Source: Crotophaga sulcirostris (lineage: Eukaryota; Chordata; Aves; Cuculiformes; Crotophagidae). Taken from it: a stretch of 64,000 nucleotides of DNA. The DNA lies in contig VYZB01000122.1 of the NCBI GenBank assembly GCA_013397455.1, positions 2,118,783-2,182,782 of the forward strand. The letters are read 5' to 3'. Each line of letters starts with the position of its first letter. Positions within the stretch are counted from its first letter, which is position 1. The notes below the pieces were generated by a model. It was not told the origin of the DNA and ran no database searches. It saw only the letters and a list, made by a program, of their open reading frames with translations. Positions 1-13,282 of this stretch are shown one piece after another. The position numbers were made by a program, and so were the translations under genes.

Positions 1-3000
1 CAGGCCAAGTTCTCCAGATGCAACTGTGACCTGAATCTTGACTCTATTATGTTATATACACAGAGGAACCACCTGAAGATGAAACCACCTCTTTGCATAG
101 AAATGTGTGGACACGAACAAAAGTAAAAGACATATTTTGATTTTTTGTCGTATTTTGACTTTATTTTGGAAATGGAGGTGTACAGTAGCAGATAAACTGG
201 TTTTATTTTCTTTTCCACCACTGTGAAAGGACATAAGGAAAAAAGGGAAATATGAAAATAAACAAGAATGAAGGAGGGGTAAAAATAAAAGCATATTGGT
301 TTTATTTATTTTTCTTTAAATAGATTTTGGAGAAGAAAATATGTTTCTATTAACAGCATAGTGTAGTCCTGAGACTAGTTCAAACAGTTGTATCATTTTA
401 AGTCAATTAGGATGGAGCAGAGCAAAGAGGCAGTGTATGGTGGAAACATTGCTGAGTGCCCTGCCAGGATGCTGGGGCTTGCAGTAAATCAAGGTTGCAT
501 ATTTACAGGTAAATTTTCTCTTTGGTTAAGTCCTTCTTCCTGTTGTTTAAAGAAAGGAGAAGTTTGAGTTAGAATTCTGTTTAATTGCTGTTCACTATTG
601 CTCAGAAATTACTGAGGGACAGAAATGATGGAACTTTGGTTTATATGCAAAGTGATGTGTACTTCTAGACCAGCACTGACTATGTAGTGTCTCTATGGGA
701 GAGCAAAGAGCACAGGTCCAAACCCTGAGGAGAAGAGGGTGCCATAGACAGAAAGGGAGAGAAATAATCCTGTGTTTTGTCAAGAAGAATTAAACACTTC
801 TGTGCATCTGTTAACAGGTAATTCAAAAGGGTCTTTGTAGATAATCAGATTTCTGGATGACAGAATAAGAATACTTCCTTAGGAGAAGATTGTAAAGGAG
901 CTGTGAAATGTATCCCTGCAGCTTCTTGTCTAAATTATAACACCCTCCGCCTCCCCCAGATACCTGACAAAATCCCCAAAAGTGAATTGTGTGTAATATA
1001 TTTCTCGTCTTTGTAAAAGCAGTGACTTCACTTTGAAATCTTTTTCTTGAGAGAATCAAAGTAAGAAGAACAGTGAAAAAATAGTAGTAACCCGAGATGT
1101 TCTTACAATGCAGCTGCATCGGATCTGCAGCTACAAGTAGTGTTTATATACACATTTAGTGTACAGCATAAATAAAGCAGAAATTTGAAGTGATCTTGGG
1201 ATTTGAATGTGCTTTCACGTTTCCTGATGCTTTCATATTTTTGTTCAGTTTCATCTCATCTATGCTAATGATTGTAACATAGTACAATTATTTTAAAAAT
1301 TATATGTATTTTCTTACCCTATTGCTTTAATGTTATTCTGTTTAAATCCCGTTTTAACTTTTTTTTTATCTGGGATAATTTAGTATACCTTTCTGTGTGG
1401 TCTAGTTTTCATTTACAGTCTCTATATACCAGTACTGCCTCCAGCACAGTGTAATGTGAGAGGCAAACTAATTTGTTTTGAAAAAATTCAGACCTTGGGG
1501 TAGAAAGTTAGAGAATAAGTTAAGATGTGGGATGGGTAAAAGGACTGGCAAACATAGCATGGGCACCAAACGTATATATTAGTCGGTGGTAGATTTTGAA
1601 CCTTACCTTAGACAAAACACTGTTATCTCACAGATTTATCTGTGGTGCATGCTCCTCTTCACTTTGTTGCATTGTTTCAAGTTTCTGAAGGAGGATAAGA
1701 ACTTTGAAACATGACAGCTTTTCCAAGAGTCTTGTTTGTATTTCTGAAGGGAGTACCAGTCCTAACATCAGGATTTCCATATCAAGTTTGGGTGTGTTCT
1801 TTCTTCTCCTTGTTTGAGCTATTTATTTCCTGCACTTCCTCTAGGAAAATTTTAGGGACTTGCTCTGGTGCAGATGTTCTAACTCGAATGTCTTTTTCTT
1901 TTTATATAATTACAGGCGATCAGCAATAGCAGAATTGTACAAGTGCTTGCAGACAGGACATGCTTCCTCCTATCTTGTTGTAGTAAGCAAAATCTTGTGT
2001 GTCACAGTTTAAGTTGTTGATTATTCTGGATGTTTCTAATAGGAGTTTCCTGTTGGGCATTTTACTGCAAGTTAGTTCATGCAGAACTATTACTGATTCA
2101 TACTATTTAGTTGTGAATTAACATCTAAATTGCCAAAGATAATGAGAACCAATACCAGATACTGAAGTTAACATTGCATTTTAATAAACTTCTGCGCACT
2201 TTTCTGCATAAGTTCTCCCAACCACTTGAGTGCGAAAACTCCATATCATGCCCAGCACCAACTACCAATACCTCTTGTTCTCTTTTACATTATGTTTTTA
2301 CGTGAAATGGATAACTCAAGCAGACATGAAATACAGCATCAAAATCACGTCCAGGTGTTGTTTTTCTGCTGGCTGAGTTGAACATGTAGGACGTCAGTGT
2401 GGAGATGCTATACTGTAAAGGGCATGGAGGGCTGTGAAAGGAAGTTAGCTTTGGGCACGGTGTAGAGTAATTCGGGGATCTGCTGCCAGCTTTGTCATTT
2501 AAGCTGAGTGCACAGCAGGGGTTAGTAGACATTTGCTTTTAATAACAACTTGTGATGAACTAGGTGTTGACTGGGTTCTTTTTTTGTACATTAAACTTAT
2601 CTCCTTCCTTAATTTTCTTAATAATGAACACAAGATATAAAAAAATCTGTTGAGGAGGAGCTTGGAAATTATTATATGTGTCCTGCCTGGGATGGTGCCC
2701 AGGACTAAAGTGTTTACCTCTGAATCTTTGCTTTGCCTGAGGCATTTGTAATTGCTTCTGCACTCTGAGCAGCTGGGGAGATGGGAGTCTGCGTGCATAT
2801 TGGGTGGTGAAGGGAGGGATAGGCTGCTAGAAAAATGCCAAAGCACTGAATGCTTTCACTACTGGTGGGGAAAACATTTGGCTCTGGCTAAGGATATTTC
2901 AGACAAATGTTGGAATATGTCCATATTACAACCACCATATTCTTGCTATCTCTACAGCCACCTAGGAAAAAAAAGAAAAAGACAACAAACAAACCCAAAC

Positions 3001-4109
3001 TTTGAATTTGTGCTGAAGTGAGAATAGAAGAGCTAAAAAGCTTGCTGGGGGAAGTAAGGAGCATCTATCAGTTTGCAATTTACAGTACCAGATGGACTGT
3101 GCTGTGTGTTCTGGCTCTGGTGATGGATATGTTAAGTTTTGTCTTTCTCTCATGCATGCTGAGGTAGAAGAAAGGAAAGCATCCATCATTGAAGAACAAG
3201 CCAAGCCAAAAAAAATTTTGAGGCAGAATAGGAAAGCAGTGTAAATTTAAGAAAATCTTGTTAATTATCTCTCTTATATCATAAATGATTCCAATACATT
3301 TGGGCTAGGAACCTAAACTGTCTAAGGCTTGTTGATGTCCCTCCTCACTATCCCCTCAACCCCAGTATTTTTTAAGAACTCTCTCCTCATCTGGAAAAGC
3401 AGACTATAGATCCATTTTTTTTTCCTGTTACATCGCAATTAAAATGAATAGACTTGCCCCAGATTTAATATGGTCTCTGGTCTTTAAAATGTAGTGGATA
3501 TGATTTCTTTAAATAATTCTAGACTAACAAAGTGGAAAAGCCAGCTTGTGGAATCAACCAACATACGTGAAAACTGGCACAGTTTTTAAACACTATACAT
3601 TGTAATGGCATTTTGTTGGGGTATTATTACTTCAGCTGCACAATTATGGCAGCCTGCTGCATATTAGCAGACACTTTCCTCATAACCTCAAGCTATATGC
3701 ACTGAGTTATTTTGCTCTTCAGACTATCATCTTGGATTCTCCCAGACTACACGTAATTTATTTTTTTTTCTCTGTAGCAGTGCATGCTGTAGGCAATAGT
3801 GAGTGTAATACTTTCTGCATTGTTAGGCAATGAGCATTATCAGCAGCTGCAATATTCAGAATTAGTCTTTTCGTTATTATTTGGCATCTGCAATACCTAG
3901 ATGAATCTGTTCAGTCCTGTTTCTCCAGAAGGCAGCTGGGCTCTGACTGAGAGAATGAGACCATAAAGCTTTCCCAAAATTGTCACTTTACTCAGGAGTT
4001 CACTCTTAATTGGAACTGCAGTTTTCACAATGCAGTTCACAGAGATACATAAAAACTTGCATTTTATTTAAAGAAACTGGAATGTATTAAAAGACATCAC
4101 ATTTTCTAA
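1..4109. other. Gene-free AT-rich stretch, probable intron or 5' flank
   Basis: I see no exon with convincing protein similarity here. The open frames are short, have no recognisable domain and are often rich in Ser, Phe and Leu, as expected from AT-rich DNA read by chance. Because the next supported feature of the + strand gene is the first coding exon of SEMA5A at 29.9 kb, and human SEMA5A has several non-coding 5' exons, this stretch is most likely within a 5'UTR intron. A non-coding exon here could not be recognised by eye. A subregion at about 3595-3900 looks less random and is listed as a finding. Confidence 0.5.
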
Positions 4110-4240
4110 TGGTGAAATGGGGACAGAGCAAAGTTCTCAAGGCTGCACCACAAATCAGTTGCTGAGCCAGAAATATAAATCAGGTCTCATAACCCCAAGC
4201 TTTGTCCTTGGTCTGCTAGCAAGCAGATGTCTCTGAATTA
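4110..4240 (+). repeat. Possible ancient MIR-like SINE remnant
   Basis: The stretch reads like the 3' part of a MIR/CORE-type SINE. It has a 'gaaatggggacagagcaaag' block, then 'gctgcaccacaaatcagt', then 'gagccagaaatataaatcag' and 'gtctcataaccccaagctt'. These match in order the familiar blocks of that family (gaaactgaggcacagagagg, gtcacacagctagt, gagccaggattagaacccag, gtctcctgactcccag). Similarity is by memory of the consensus and divergence is high, so it would be a very old insertion. Chance similarity cannot be excluded. Confidence 0.45.
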
Positions 4241-7200
4241 AGTATGTTATAGAAAATATACCAGCTGATATCCTACAGTACAGAAAATGTTTTTCAGAAT
4301 AGTAAGTAAAAACCAGGATTTTCCAGAGAGTTTTGGCCTTTTTTTCCTGAAAAGTTGTCTGTCATCTAAGCTTCACTTGAGTACTTTAAAACTAGATTGG
4401 AAAGGTTCACTGGCTTTTGCAAGAAGTCAGATGAAAGGTCATATTTTATGGTTGCAAATCTAAAGATGCTTTGGCAAAGGATTTCTCTTCTATGGTATCC
4501 ATAGTTTTGGTTTTACCTTTCTTAGCTTAATTGCCTTGTTTGGAAAATAAAGTGCCGGTTAATGAAAGAAAGGGAGCAGCTGTTTGATTTTACGCAGACA
4601 AAAGGCATAGATTATAGGGTATTCTGTTTGGTTTATTTTTCCTAAATTGGCATACATTGGAGAACTTACATAATAATCAATGAGATTTAAGATTTAAACG
4701 CTAACATCAGTTTTGAGTGTGTAACTTAAATATCAAAATCAGTTGAGTAGGACGTGAAATTACTTGGCAGAATTCCAGAAGAGGAATAATATTTTATTCC
4801 ATAGGCAGTTACTCTTATCCAGAGGATGAAGTGGGATTGAGACTATTTTTCTTACAGGTGAAAATTGCAGAAGAATAAGAAACAGTATAGTGTTTTATTT
4901 TGGGGAAGAAAGGAGGTTTCTCAAGAAGATTGCTGCATGGTATTCCACCCCACCCCCCCAAAAAACCAAACCTCATTCAAAACAAACAAAACAAAGCCCC
5001 CGCAAAACCAAACCCCAGACATGCATACACATACACACACAAATAACTCTTGTGTACATTATGCTACCGTGTTTAATAATTCTCTTCACTGACTTTCATT
5101 ATGAAGTTTATTTCTCTAGTCATGAATATCTGCCTCTTACGTTGTCAGAGATAACACAGCTTGGCTGAAAGCTGTTATTCTTGTCAGTATCCTACAACTA
5201 GAGAAGTCTGTCTGGATTATCAGTCCAATGGACTTCAGGTTTGGGAAACCATGTAAGAGTTTGGAGATACGTAGACAGCAAATGCAAGTGGAAACAGAGC
5301 ACTTGAAATGTCCTATAGGCTTCAGTCAAAGATCAGAAAAGCACAAGGATAAATGGTGTCATGCTCAAGAATAAATATTTTCAGAAGAAGTTTTGCTGTC
5401 AAACTCAAGGAGATCAGAGTTATATCAGAACTGATTTATTTTAAATAAAAATACTCAGTTGTGTAATTTGCAGAAAGTTGGATAAGGGCCATGTTTTCCC
5501 TGCACTTTGAAGTTTTCATGAAAAACATGACTTCAGGGGGAGCAAGATCACAATAATTTTGCTTTATTACTGTTTTTCTCAATTTCTACCATTTTAAACT
5601 GGGTAATACTCTTCATTCTGTCAGCAGTCTTAATAATGTACTATACTTTAAAAATTACTATTTTGGGAATCATGGTGGTTTTTGGCAAGAACTAAGTGCT
5701 GCTCTTGGACTATAAATCTGTGGTGGTTAGTTAGAAGGTTAAATTTATACTAACATGTCTTGCCACTTTGACCTAGATGGATTTAAAGCAAGTAAGTAGG
5801 GCAAGTTCAGTGGCTTTAAATGAACTATTATTAGTCAAATCCCTGCAAAACCAAGTAAATGTTCTGTTATTCTGTTTTATAGTTTTCAACCAGAGAATTC
5901 TGACTGACTGATGACTTCAGGTATTCTGATTTATGCTTTCCTGTCAGCAGTGCAATTCCCGTCCTGGCACTTCAGTCTCTGTATTTGTTCTTATTTTGGC
6001 CTAGTGGAGAATAAAGTGATACAGTAAATATAGTTAAAACCATAGGTAATTCATGAACATAATTTTCTTTGTCAAGAACTTCCCCTTCAAGGACTGAAAA
6101 AAAGGTACCACAAGCTTTAGCGTAGCTAGCAATATGCAGAATATGACCAGGGTTCATATTCCTGAGCACTGACATGTGTTACAGCAAACACAATGAGTCT
6201 GCGTTATGGGACTCTTTTTCTTCATTTCTCCAAACATGCTCTTCATATGGGCAATGACTGTCTCGTGTTCTGATTATGTAGGATTTACCATGCCTATGAA
6301 GTAAGTCTGACAAATTCTGAATGAGTCAGATGTGTTCCTTATGTGATTTGTGCATGGGATCATGTGTATGTGTGTGGATGTCCACGGTTCTTCATGACTT
6401 GTGTTCAGCAAGGCAAGGAAAATGCTGGAGCTTAAGAGAGTCCTAGTGCTACTCCTGTTTTGTCTGGGTGTGATTTTGGAGTTGAACCATAAGATACATC
6501 TGTGAAAATACAGACATTTCCCAACCCTGCACATGAAGGAGTATGAGAGCAGGTGTAGCACTGCAAACATTGACACCTTCTGCACTACAGTGTGTGTCTG
6601 CCTGTTCGGGATGCGTTTGTGTGGGCTGGTTCTGTGGTCTCAAACTGGTGGCTGGGACATGCTCAGGGATGTTGATTTTCCATTTGTTTGGCTTTTTTCC
6701 CTAAAAAATACTACTTTTTTGTTTTGTTTTGCTTTCTCAATATTGTGATTTGAAACACATATAAACAAAATGTAGCTTTATAAGAAGGCTGTTTCTATTT
6801 CTTTCATGTTCCTCCTGCCTAAATTTTGCTTAATAATTGTCATCTTTCCACATCTGTTCTTCACTCCAGCAAATAAGATCGATTTAATAACATCTCTTTT
6901 CTTGTGTGAGGATCTCTTCAGCATGAAAAGAGAAAGATGAGTAGTAATATTAGCTAGCGTACATTAAAAGGAGAAATGTTAGTTTTTGTAGAAGGAGCAC
7001 AAGGTTGTATATAGCAGCTGTTCTAACCATTCATCCTTGATTCATCTCTCAGAGTGGGATGTATTTGCATAATGCAGGCACTTTTGGAGGAAGGGAAGAG
7101 AAGGGAAGATATTTGTGTCTTTTTGTTATTAATATTTTTTCCCTCCCTCTCTCTCAGTTTTGGTACACTTTCCATTTCAATATGATTTTTCTCTCCTGCT

Positions 7201-10200
7201 GCTATATAGGAACAAAAGCAAATAATTTGTTCAATAGTATTTAAGCATAAAGCTTACTTATATGTCATGCACAGTTCTCCTGTGTGTAGACAGTACTGAA
7301 GTGGGGCAAATGTCCATCTCCCTGGTGCTGTTGACACTTGTACTTGAGCCCCACCAAGATCAGTAGACATCACCTGGAGCAGCTTGCCTAACTCAGATTG
7401 TGTTCTGTGTGCAGCAGAAGCTAAGCCTGGCTGGTGAAATGACGTGGGGCAGACATGTTCTTACCCTGACAGTACCCTTTTTTTACCTTGTGAGGTGAGC
7501 AATGGTTGCCGTTAGGTGTTGTATGAAAATCCTGGGTGCCTGGGCAAGTTCCCAGCTTACTGGGTGAGGTGAGGTTGCTTCTGTGGCACGTTGCCTGGGC
7601 AGTGCTGTGCAACTACAACAGAAGCGGGGCGTCTCAGCATGCAGACGAGCCACAGTGTCTAGACGTGCTATGATTAGTTCTTTGCTCAATTCGGTGTGTG
7701 GCCAAACATCTTTCCAAATATACTAGACACATGTGACAGCACTGCCTGTATCTGTGTGACAGTGAAGGCTCTTAACTGCACGTGCGCTCTTCTCCACGCC
7801 CCCACCAGATTTAATCATACCGCTTGGTTGTACCAATGACTTCAGTGCTGTATTCTAACAGTAGTGGGCAATAACACTCAAATGTGTTTATCATTAAATC
7901 TAGTGAAGGTTTCAGGAAAACTTCCACTAGTATACACCCATGTATATTTTTATTCATTTGCAGAAGGCTTTTCCCCCCTGCTCTTTGGTTCTGGGAAAAT
8001 AAAATGAACCATGGGTGAATTCCGCTCTTGCGTGCCTGTATTTGTCACTGAGGAAAAAAGTAGGGTAAAACCAGCAATTTTGAAAGTGAGTTTGGATGTT
8101 GCTTTGCAAGGACCTTTTCATGAAAGTTTTTGTGTTAGAATGAAACTGGTCATCAGTTTCAGAAGTCTTTTTGAAAGAAAAGGGTAGAAGACAGGAGCAA
8201 GGATCACAGCCACTGTAGCCTTTTTGCTTTAGTGAATGATGCTAAACCAAATAAAAAGTAAACTAAAACATAGCTATATATACCCAAATAAAAAAAATGT
8301 TTGTGTTTTTTTTCCAGTCAGTCTTCTGGTTTTGGTGGTTTAAATTACAATTTCTAGAAGATTGTTTTGGTGTGGGCTTTGTAGGCTGAGTTAGCTTAAC
8401 TTTAGCTTAACTAAATGAATACTCAGGCTAATTTCTGGTGCTATCCTGCCTACAGCATATGCTGTATTGTGCCTGATGAGAGTGCTGCCACAACTGTAGG
8501 AACAGCAGGGCTCCCATATTAAGAGGTTTAAGGGAAACAAGACGTGAATCTATAGAAATCCTAGCTTTACAAGTTTGTTTCTGTGTGCGTGCACATTTTC
8601 CCCAAATCAGGAAGGTGGAACCAGACTCTGCTTTCCAGTTTTGTCTAGGTAATTCTTAAGATTAGAATAAAAATAATCTTGCTAAAGCTTTTATTTTGCT
8701 AAAATAAAATCTGAGATATTTATGTAGAAATACAAATTGTGAAGTAAGTGGTGAGAGGACAGTGGACAGGTTGAAGTGCATATAGAAAGCATGAGTATTG
8801 TCAGATCGGTTTAAAATAAATTGTGGTATACAGCCGCCTTTGTAATGTTTCAAAGCATAATAATTCAACTGCTCATTCTGGTGTAGTGAGTGGTTACATA
8901 AATCACTAGCATGCTGCATTTCAGAGGTGGGTTGCTTGTAGTTGTCTGTAGAACTTACTGCATGGTAACAGTTATAATTAATTACTTGACAGATTGAACG
9001 TCTCGGAGTACTTTGTCATCAATGTGTACGTGTGGCGGGTAGTTACGCTGAGATATTGAAGTATTCTGTGGTACACAGTAATATAAAAAGCAGAGCTTGG
9101 TCCTTTTCCAAGATTTAAATTTGTCCTTACCCTTCTGAAAAGTGGGAGTCAAAGAAAAGGTGATGCATTGTCTTCTCAACTATATAAGCTTCACCTACCA
9201 CCTTGGACTATGAAATTCAAAGTGACTTTCCATCGTTTAGCTTTGGTTGATCCCTGTGTCATGGAGAACACCATCTAAACCTCCTCTTGGCAATTTCTAC
9301 AGCAGAGTTTGACATCACTGAATTTCATAGAGGGGTGTGTTTATGTGCACGTATCAGATAAGTACTTATTTTAGAAGAAAATATGCAAATGCTAAAAATC
9401 TGAAGTACTTTTTGTGAGAATTTTTGACATGGTGAACATAAATCTGGATCTTTGTTGTCTAACTTGGTGAGTTCTTCCTGTTTATGTGATGTCAACTTGT
9501 TATAAAATGTTTTTTGCAGTACTGCTTATGCATTTGGCAGATTTCCTAAGGCTTCCATAGGTCAGAAAACTGGAATAAAATCTCCAGCACTTCCAGTCAT
9601 CTAGTGTAGTCACTTTATATAAGAGAGCAAATAGAGTGGTACAATGACTCCTTTTTACCTCATGCCTCTGATTAGGTTGAAGGGTGAACTGTTGATTGCT
9701 AGTGTGTTTATTCTGTGCTGTAGACATTCTCCATCAAAGAAACGAATTCTTAAATTGGTTGGACTATTGTTGTTTTTTACTTCTGAAGCAAAGTACCTGC
9801 TTGTTGAGGTCCTGAGAGCAGGAACCTGCTATATGATTCCTGTCTTGCAGGTTCAAGTAAAGAGAGTGCTTGTTTGATTAGCAGTACCTTTTTTGTTTCA
9901 GTAAAAAAAAAAAGCAAGATATTTTTTTGAATGTTTCTGTTGTCTTTGTCGTTCCTACAAAATGGGTGAATGTCTTGTTCTTAAGGAGCCATCTCTTTTT
10001 GTTGAAAATGTCTTTTGTATTGTTTTGAGACGTTAGACAGTAACTGTGTTTTCCCCTTGAACTTTCTGTTTTATGAAAAGATGAAAGAATGCTAAAGTTT
10101 TGCCCACCTTAATTTTGTCATGGATTTCACTTGGGGCCAGATTTCGGTCTGCGTTCTAGGCATGTTTAATTTTAATGATTGTTAGGGCACCAAGGGAGAT

Positions 10201-10492
10201 TTTTTTGCAGTGAAGATTTTTCTCAAATACATATGTCACACGGATTTTGGTAATTCTGTGACAAGTACTTCTATTCTCTGATTCTCATCCCGAGCTACCA
10301 GATACTTTAAAGAATGATTTTTTTCTGCCTCTTTCTGTTTGATTCTGGTTTAAACCATGTAGTTCAATGCCTTACATTTCTAATTTATTGTCTTGAAAGA
10401 CAGATACCTGTTTTATGACAGCTACAACTGTCTGAGAAATGCTGATGAGCTGTCTCTTCAATACCTATTATTTCTCTTTTATATTTCCTTGT
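4241..10492. other. Gene-free stretch with simple-sequence patches
   Basis: No coding exon is recognised. A C- and A-rich low-complexity patch runs at about 4951-5045: a short C run, then A-rich AAAC-type units, then a CA/ACAC tract. Around 7280-7690 the sequence is somewhat richer in G and C, but I cannot match it to a known family. The 8391-8412 segment holds a short duplication of 'ttagcttaac'. The remainder is AT-rich sequence of ordinary intronic or flanking character. Confidence 0.5.
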
Positions 10493-10557
10493 CTCCTAGG
10501 AGCCTACGAGGTGGACCCAGGACCCCACTGTGTTAGGCTCTGCACAAACGCTGAACA
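10493..10557 (+). repeat. Ancient amniote interspersed repeat fragment
   Basis: The block reading 'aggagcctacgaggtgg', 'acccaggaccccactgtg' and 'ttaggctctgcacaaacgct' resembles a widespread old amniote repeat that I recall from turtle and bird genomes (aggagccccagtcatgg, accaggaccccattgtg, ctaggcgctgtacaaacac). Only about 65 bases are convincing. The family name is uncertain; it may be a SINE of the MIR/CORE kind. It lies just upstream of the old CR1 copy beginning near 10.89 kb and is on the same strand. Confidence 0.45.
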
Positions 10558-10892
10558 GAGGCAGTAAATGATTACAGAGGGATGGTGACTAAAAGGTAGG
10601 TAAGAGACTGTATTTTGTTCAGAGGGTCGTTGGTAACATCATGGAGAGACTGCAAGATGTCTCAAAAAAGAGAAGGCTTTGTAGACCATTAGAGGTATTC
10701 TATCTTCCTGTCCTCCCTAGGTTGAGGAAATGCAAGAAATGGAAATTGGAGGAATGCAAGAAAAACAACTTGCAATTCTCCGTTCTTCTCCCCTCTTTTA
10801 AACTATGCCCATCTTCAAAAAAGGGAAACTATGTAAAAATGAGGGTGTTTGTTTAAGAAAAACTGAAAGGGAAAATGTAAGAGTAACATGTT

Positions 10893-13282
10893 TGTAGGTG
10901 GCAGAGACGCTATTTCAAGGTGCTGTTTCGGAGGCTCCACGCACAAATGCTTACCATCAGTCTAAAAAAGGCTTAGGAAAAGGAAGCCTGTATAGCTAAA
11001 TGACAAGGTAGAGGAGACTATTTAAAGCAAGAGGACATCTTAAAAAAAGCTGTGGCTGCATTCAGAGAAGGAAATAGGACAAAAAAGTGCCCCTATCAGG
11101 CTAAACATAAAATGAATATATGTGTTTTTCAACCACACCAGTAGCAGGAGGCCAGTTCAAGAGGCTGTGGGGCCTGCATATAATGACATGAATGCATATA
11201 ATGAAATGAATGATCTGAGATAAAGCCATGGAAGGAAACTAAATAACTCTTGTGTGTATGTGCTCACCACTGAAAAGTGTGGGATGGTTCCTGTTTTAGA
11301 ACCCTTCTTGTGGGTGGCTTATGAGATTGCCTTTCTCAGCTGGAAGCATTTGTAGGAGAGCTTGCGGAAGAAATTGTGTGTTCCCAATTTAACGTGTCCA
11401 GATGTAGCTTACCCAAGGATGGAAAGAGTGAAATAGACCAGCTACGGACTGTGATATGCAGCCTCTTGCTTTAAAGTGTCTCAGCAGCTGAGAACCTGAA
11501 GATGTCTGATTTGATCCCATGTTTTAGAAAGCATTCGTGTAGAATCAGTGAGTCTAGAAGCCTATAGGTCTCTTGTTTAAACTGAGTGGATTAATTAAAA
11601 AAATAGATTAGTGGCTTTTTTAGGAAGGAAATTGGATAAACATGATGGACATGCTGAGAAAGAATTGATTTCTGTGAAGGGGAGCCTGATGAAGAGAAGA
11701 TTTAGAAACAGGTTAATATTAGCCTTTAACTACTTGAAGGGTCCTTACAGAGGTGATGGAGCCAATGTTCTTAGTAGTGGTAAACCATGTGGTAGGGGTT
11801 AACATACACAGTTTGCAGATTAAAATGTTCTCATTGGGCATTGTAAAAAAAATCTTTTTCAATAGGAGAGTAGCGCAACATTGGAAAAAGTTACTCAGGG
11901 AGGAAGGGTTGCATAGTTCCTGGTGGAGCTCTTATTTGGATAATGCTACAACTGATCTGATCTGCTGTGGCTTTTAGTGGTTGGTCAGACTGGATGACTC
12001 CCAGAGATCCCTTCCAGCCAGCATTTTTGTGATTCTAAGTCAGGTCTTGCTAAACTACTGTGATCCTTTGATGGAGGTAACCAGCATGGAGATGAAAGAG
12101 TATTTTTCTACTTAAATTTTGAAAAAGCATTTCATATTAAAAGTCCTCTCAAAAAACTTATAAAGGAACTAAACAGACATGAGTTAAGGGAGAGGACTGC
12201 CAGATGTGTAAATAATTGGTTGAATGGTAGGAAACAAAACACTGGGTTCTTCATAGGTGGCTTGGGACAGAAGTGTGGTGACGAGGTTTGTTTCTGAAAC
12301 TGAGTTACTCGGGGCAAAAGAAGAGAAAAGAAAAGGGGCCAGACTGAAAAAGTGCAAAAGAAGCTTCTGAAACTAAGGGTCAGTAATGGTAAAATATTTT
12401 GAGCTGTCCTGAGATCTCAATACTAGAAGCAGTAATTTAATGGGAAAAAAAAATCAACTCTATGATTTTGTATCAGTCAAAAGTCAAATTTATATCAAGA
12501 GTTGCTCTGTAAGGAAAGAGATAAAAATATCACTAGACCACTTTCTAAATCTGTGTTGTGTTTGCATCTTAAATATGACTTGCTGTTCTGGTCCTGTTAT
12601 CTCTGAATAAGGGGAGTAGATCTGGAAAAGGTTCAGAGAAGGGTGACAAGAATGTGGAAGGATAGCGGGATACAGAGGACATCCGTGGATCTACTTCCAT
12701 GCAAGAACAACTAGATAGATGAGAGAGTCCAGACTAGAAAAGTGATGGTGGTCAGATGCTAATGCTAGAGCTGTATAAAAATCATATAAGCTGTGAGGTG
12801 TGTGGATGGGAAATGAATACTCAGCGCCACCTTATTTTTGTATTAGAAGAGATAACAGGTGAAAAAAGACAGGGAACAGTTTCAAAGCTAAGAAAAGAGG
12901 TTTTTCTTTGCATAGTGTGCAAGTCAGTTCTGAAATTCCTTGCCACGGGATGCTATGTGTTGATGCGTGGATATAAAGAGCTGCTGAACAAAGTTGGAAA
13001 GGAGGTGGAGAAAAAAAAAAAGACACGACAAACAAAGGTACTACCTCTAAGTAAGGAGGCTACTGAGCTGTAAATTGTGGAAACCTGTGCAGTGTTTTCA
13101 GGGGAGTGGAAGAGAATATTTTTATATGACTCCTCTGGTTTTCACTGTTCCCTTAGACATCTTCTTTTGGCTACTCCTGGAGACAGCGTAGTAGGTCAGG
13201 CTGGGTATTTAATCTGAGCCAGTCTGATCATTCAATTTGGGCTAAACATCCAGCATGGCCCACTGTAGCGGTTCTTATGTGC
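10893..13282 (+). mobile_element. Old, degenerate CR1 LINE (ORF2 to 3' end), interrupted by a second CR1
   Basis: Successive short blocks follow the order of an ancient amniote CR1 (CR1-L3-like) ORF2. Near 10895 is a 'ggtggcagagacgctatttc' block; at 11141-11175 'cagtaggagg'-type sequence; at 11640-11690 a 'gataaacatgatggacatgc' block before a reverse-transcriptase stretch. At 12090-12240 the plus frame reads residues like YLNFEKAFH and then VNNWLNGRKQ, the degenerate RT palm and following segment. At 12540-12680 are 'cttaaatatgacttgctgtt' and 'ctggaaaaggttcagagaag'. The last block is 'agtctgatcattcaatttg' to 'gttcttatgt' near 13275, matching the family's 3' end. Many stops and frameshifts mean it is dead. 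A younger CR1 3' piece sits inside it at about 11683-12042. Confidence 0.72.
11683..12042 (+). mobile_element. CR1 LINE 3'-end fragment nested in an older CR1
   Basis: The fragment begins with 'gagcctgatgaagagaagat', equivalent to the [10 protein letters not shown] segment at the CR1 ORF2 C-terminus. It passes through 'cctttaactacttgaagggt' and a diverged tail coding for the HWKKLLREE-type motif, and closes with 'tggtcagactggatgactcc' and 'cagagatcccttccagccag' followed by 'gtgattctaa'. That is the usual order for a CR1 3' end. Its neighbours on both sides are earlier RT-domain blocks of a different, older CR1, so this looks like an insertion into it. No clear target-site duplication is visible. 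Confidence 0.68.

Noticed and set aside
2499..2846. 115-codon open frame on the - strand
   Set aside because: No family resemblance, no splice context, and it overlaps other chance frames.
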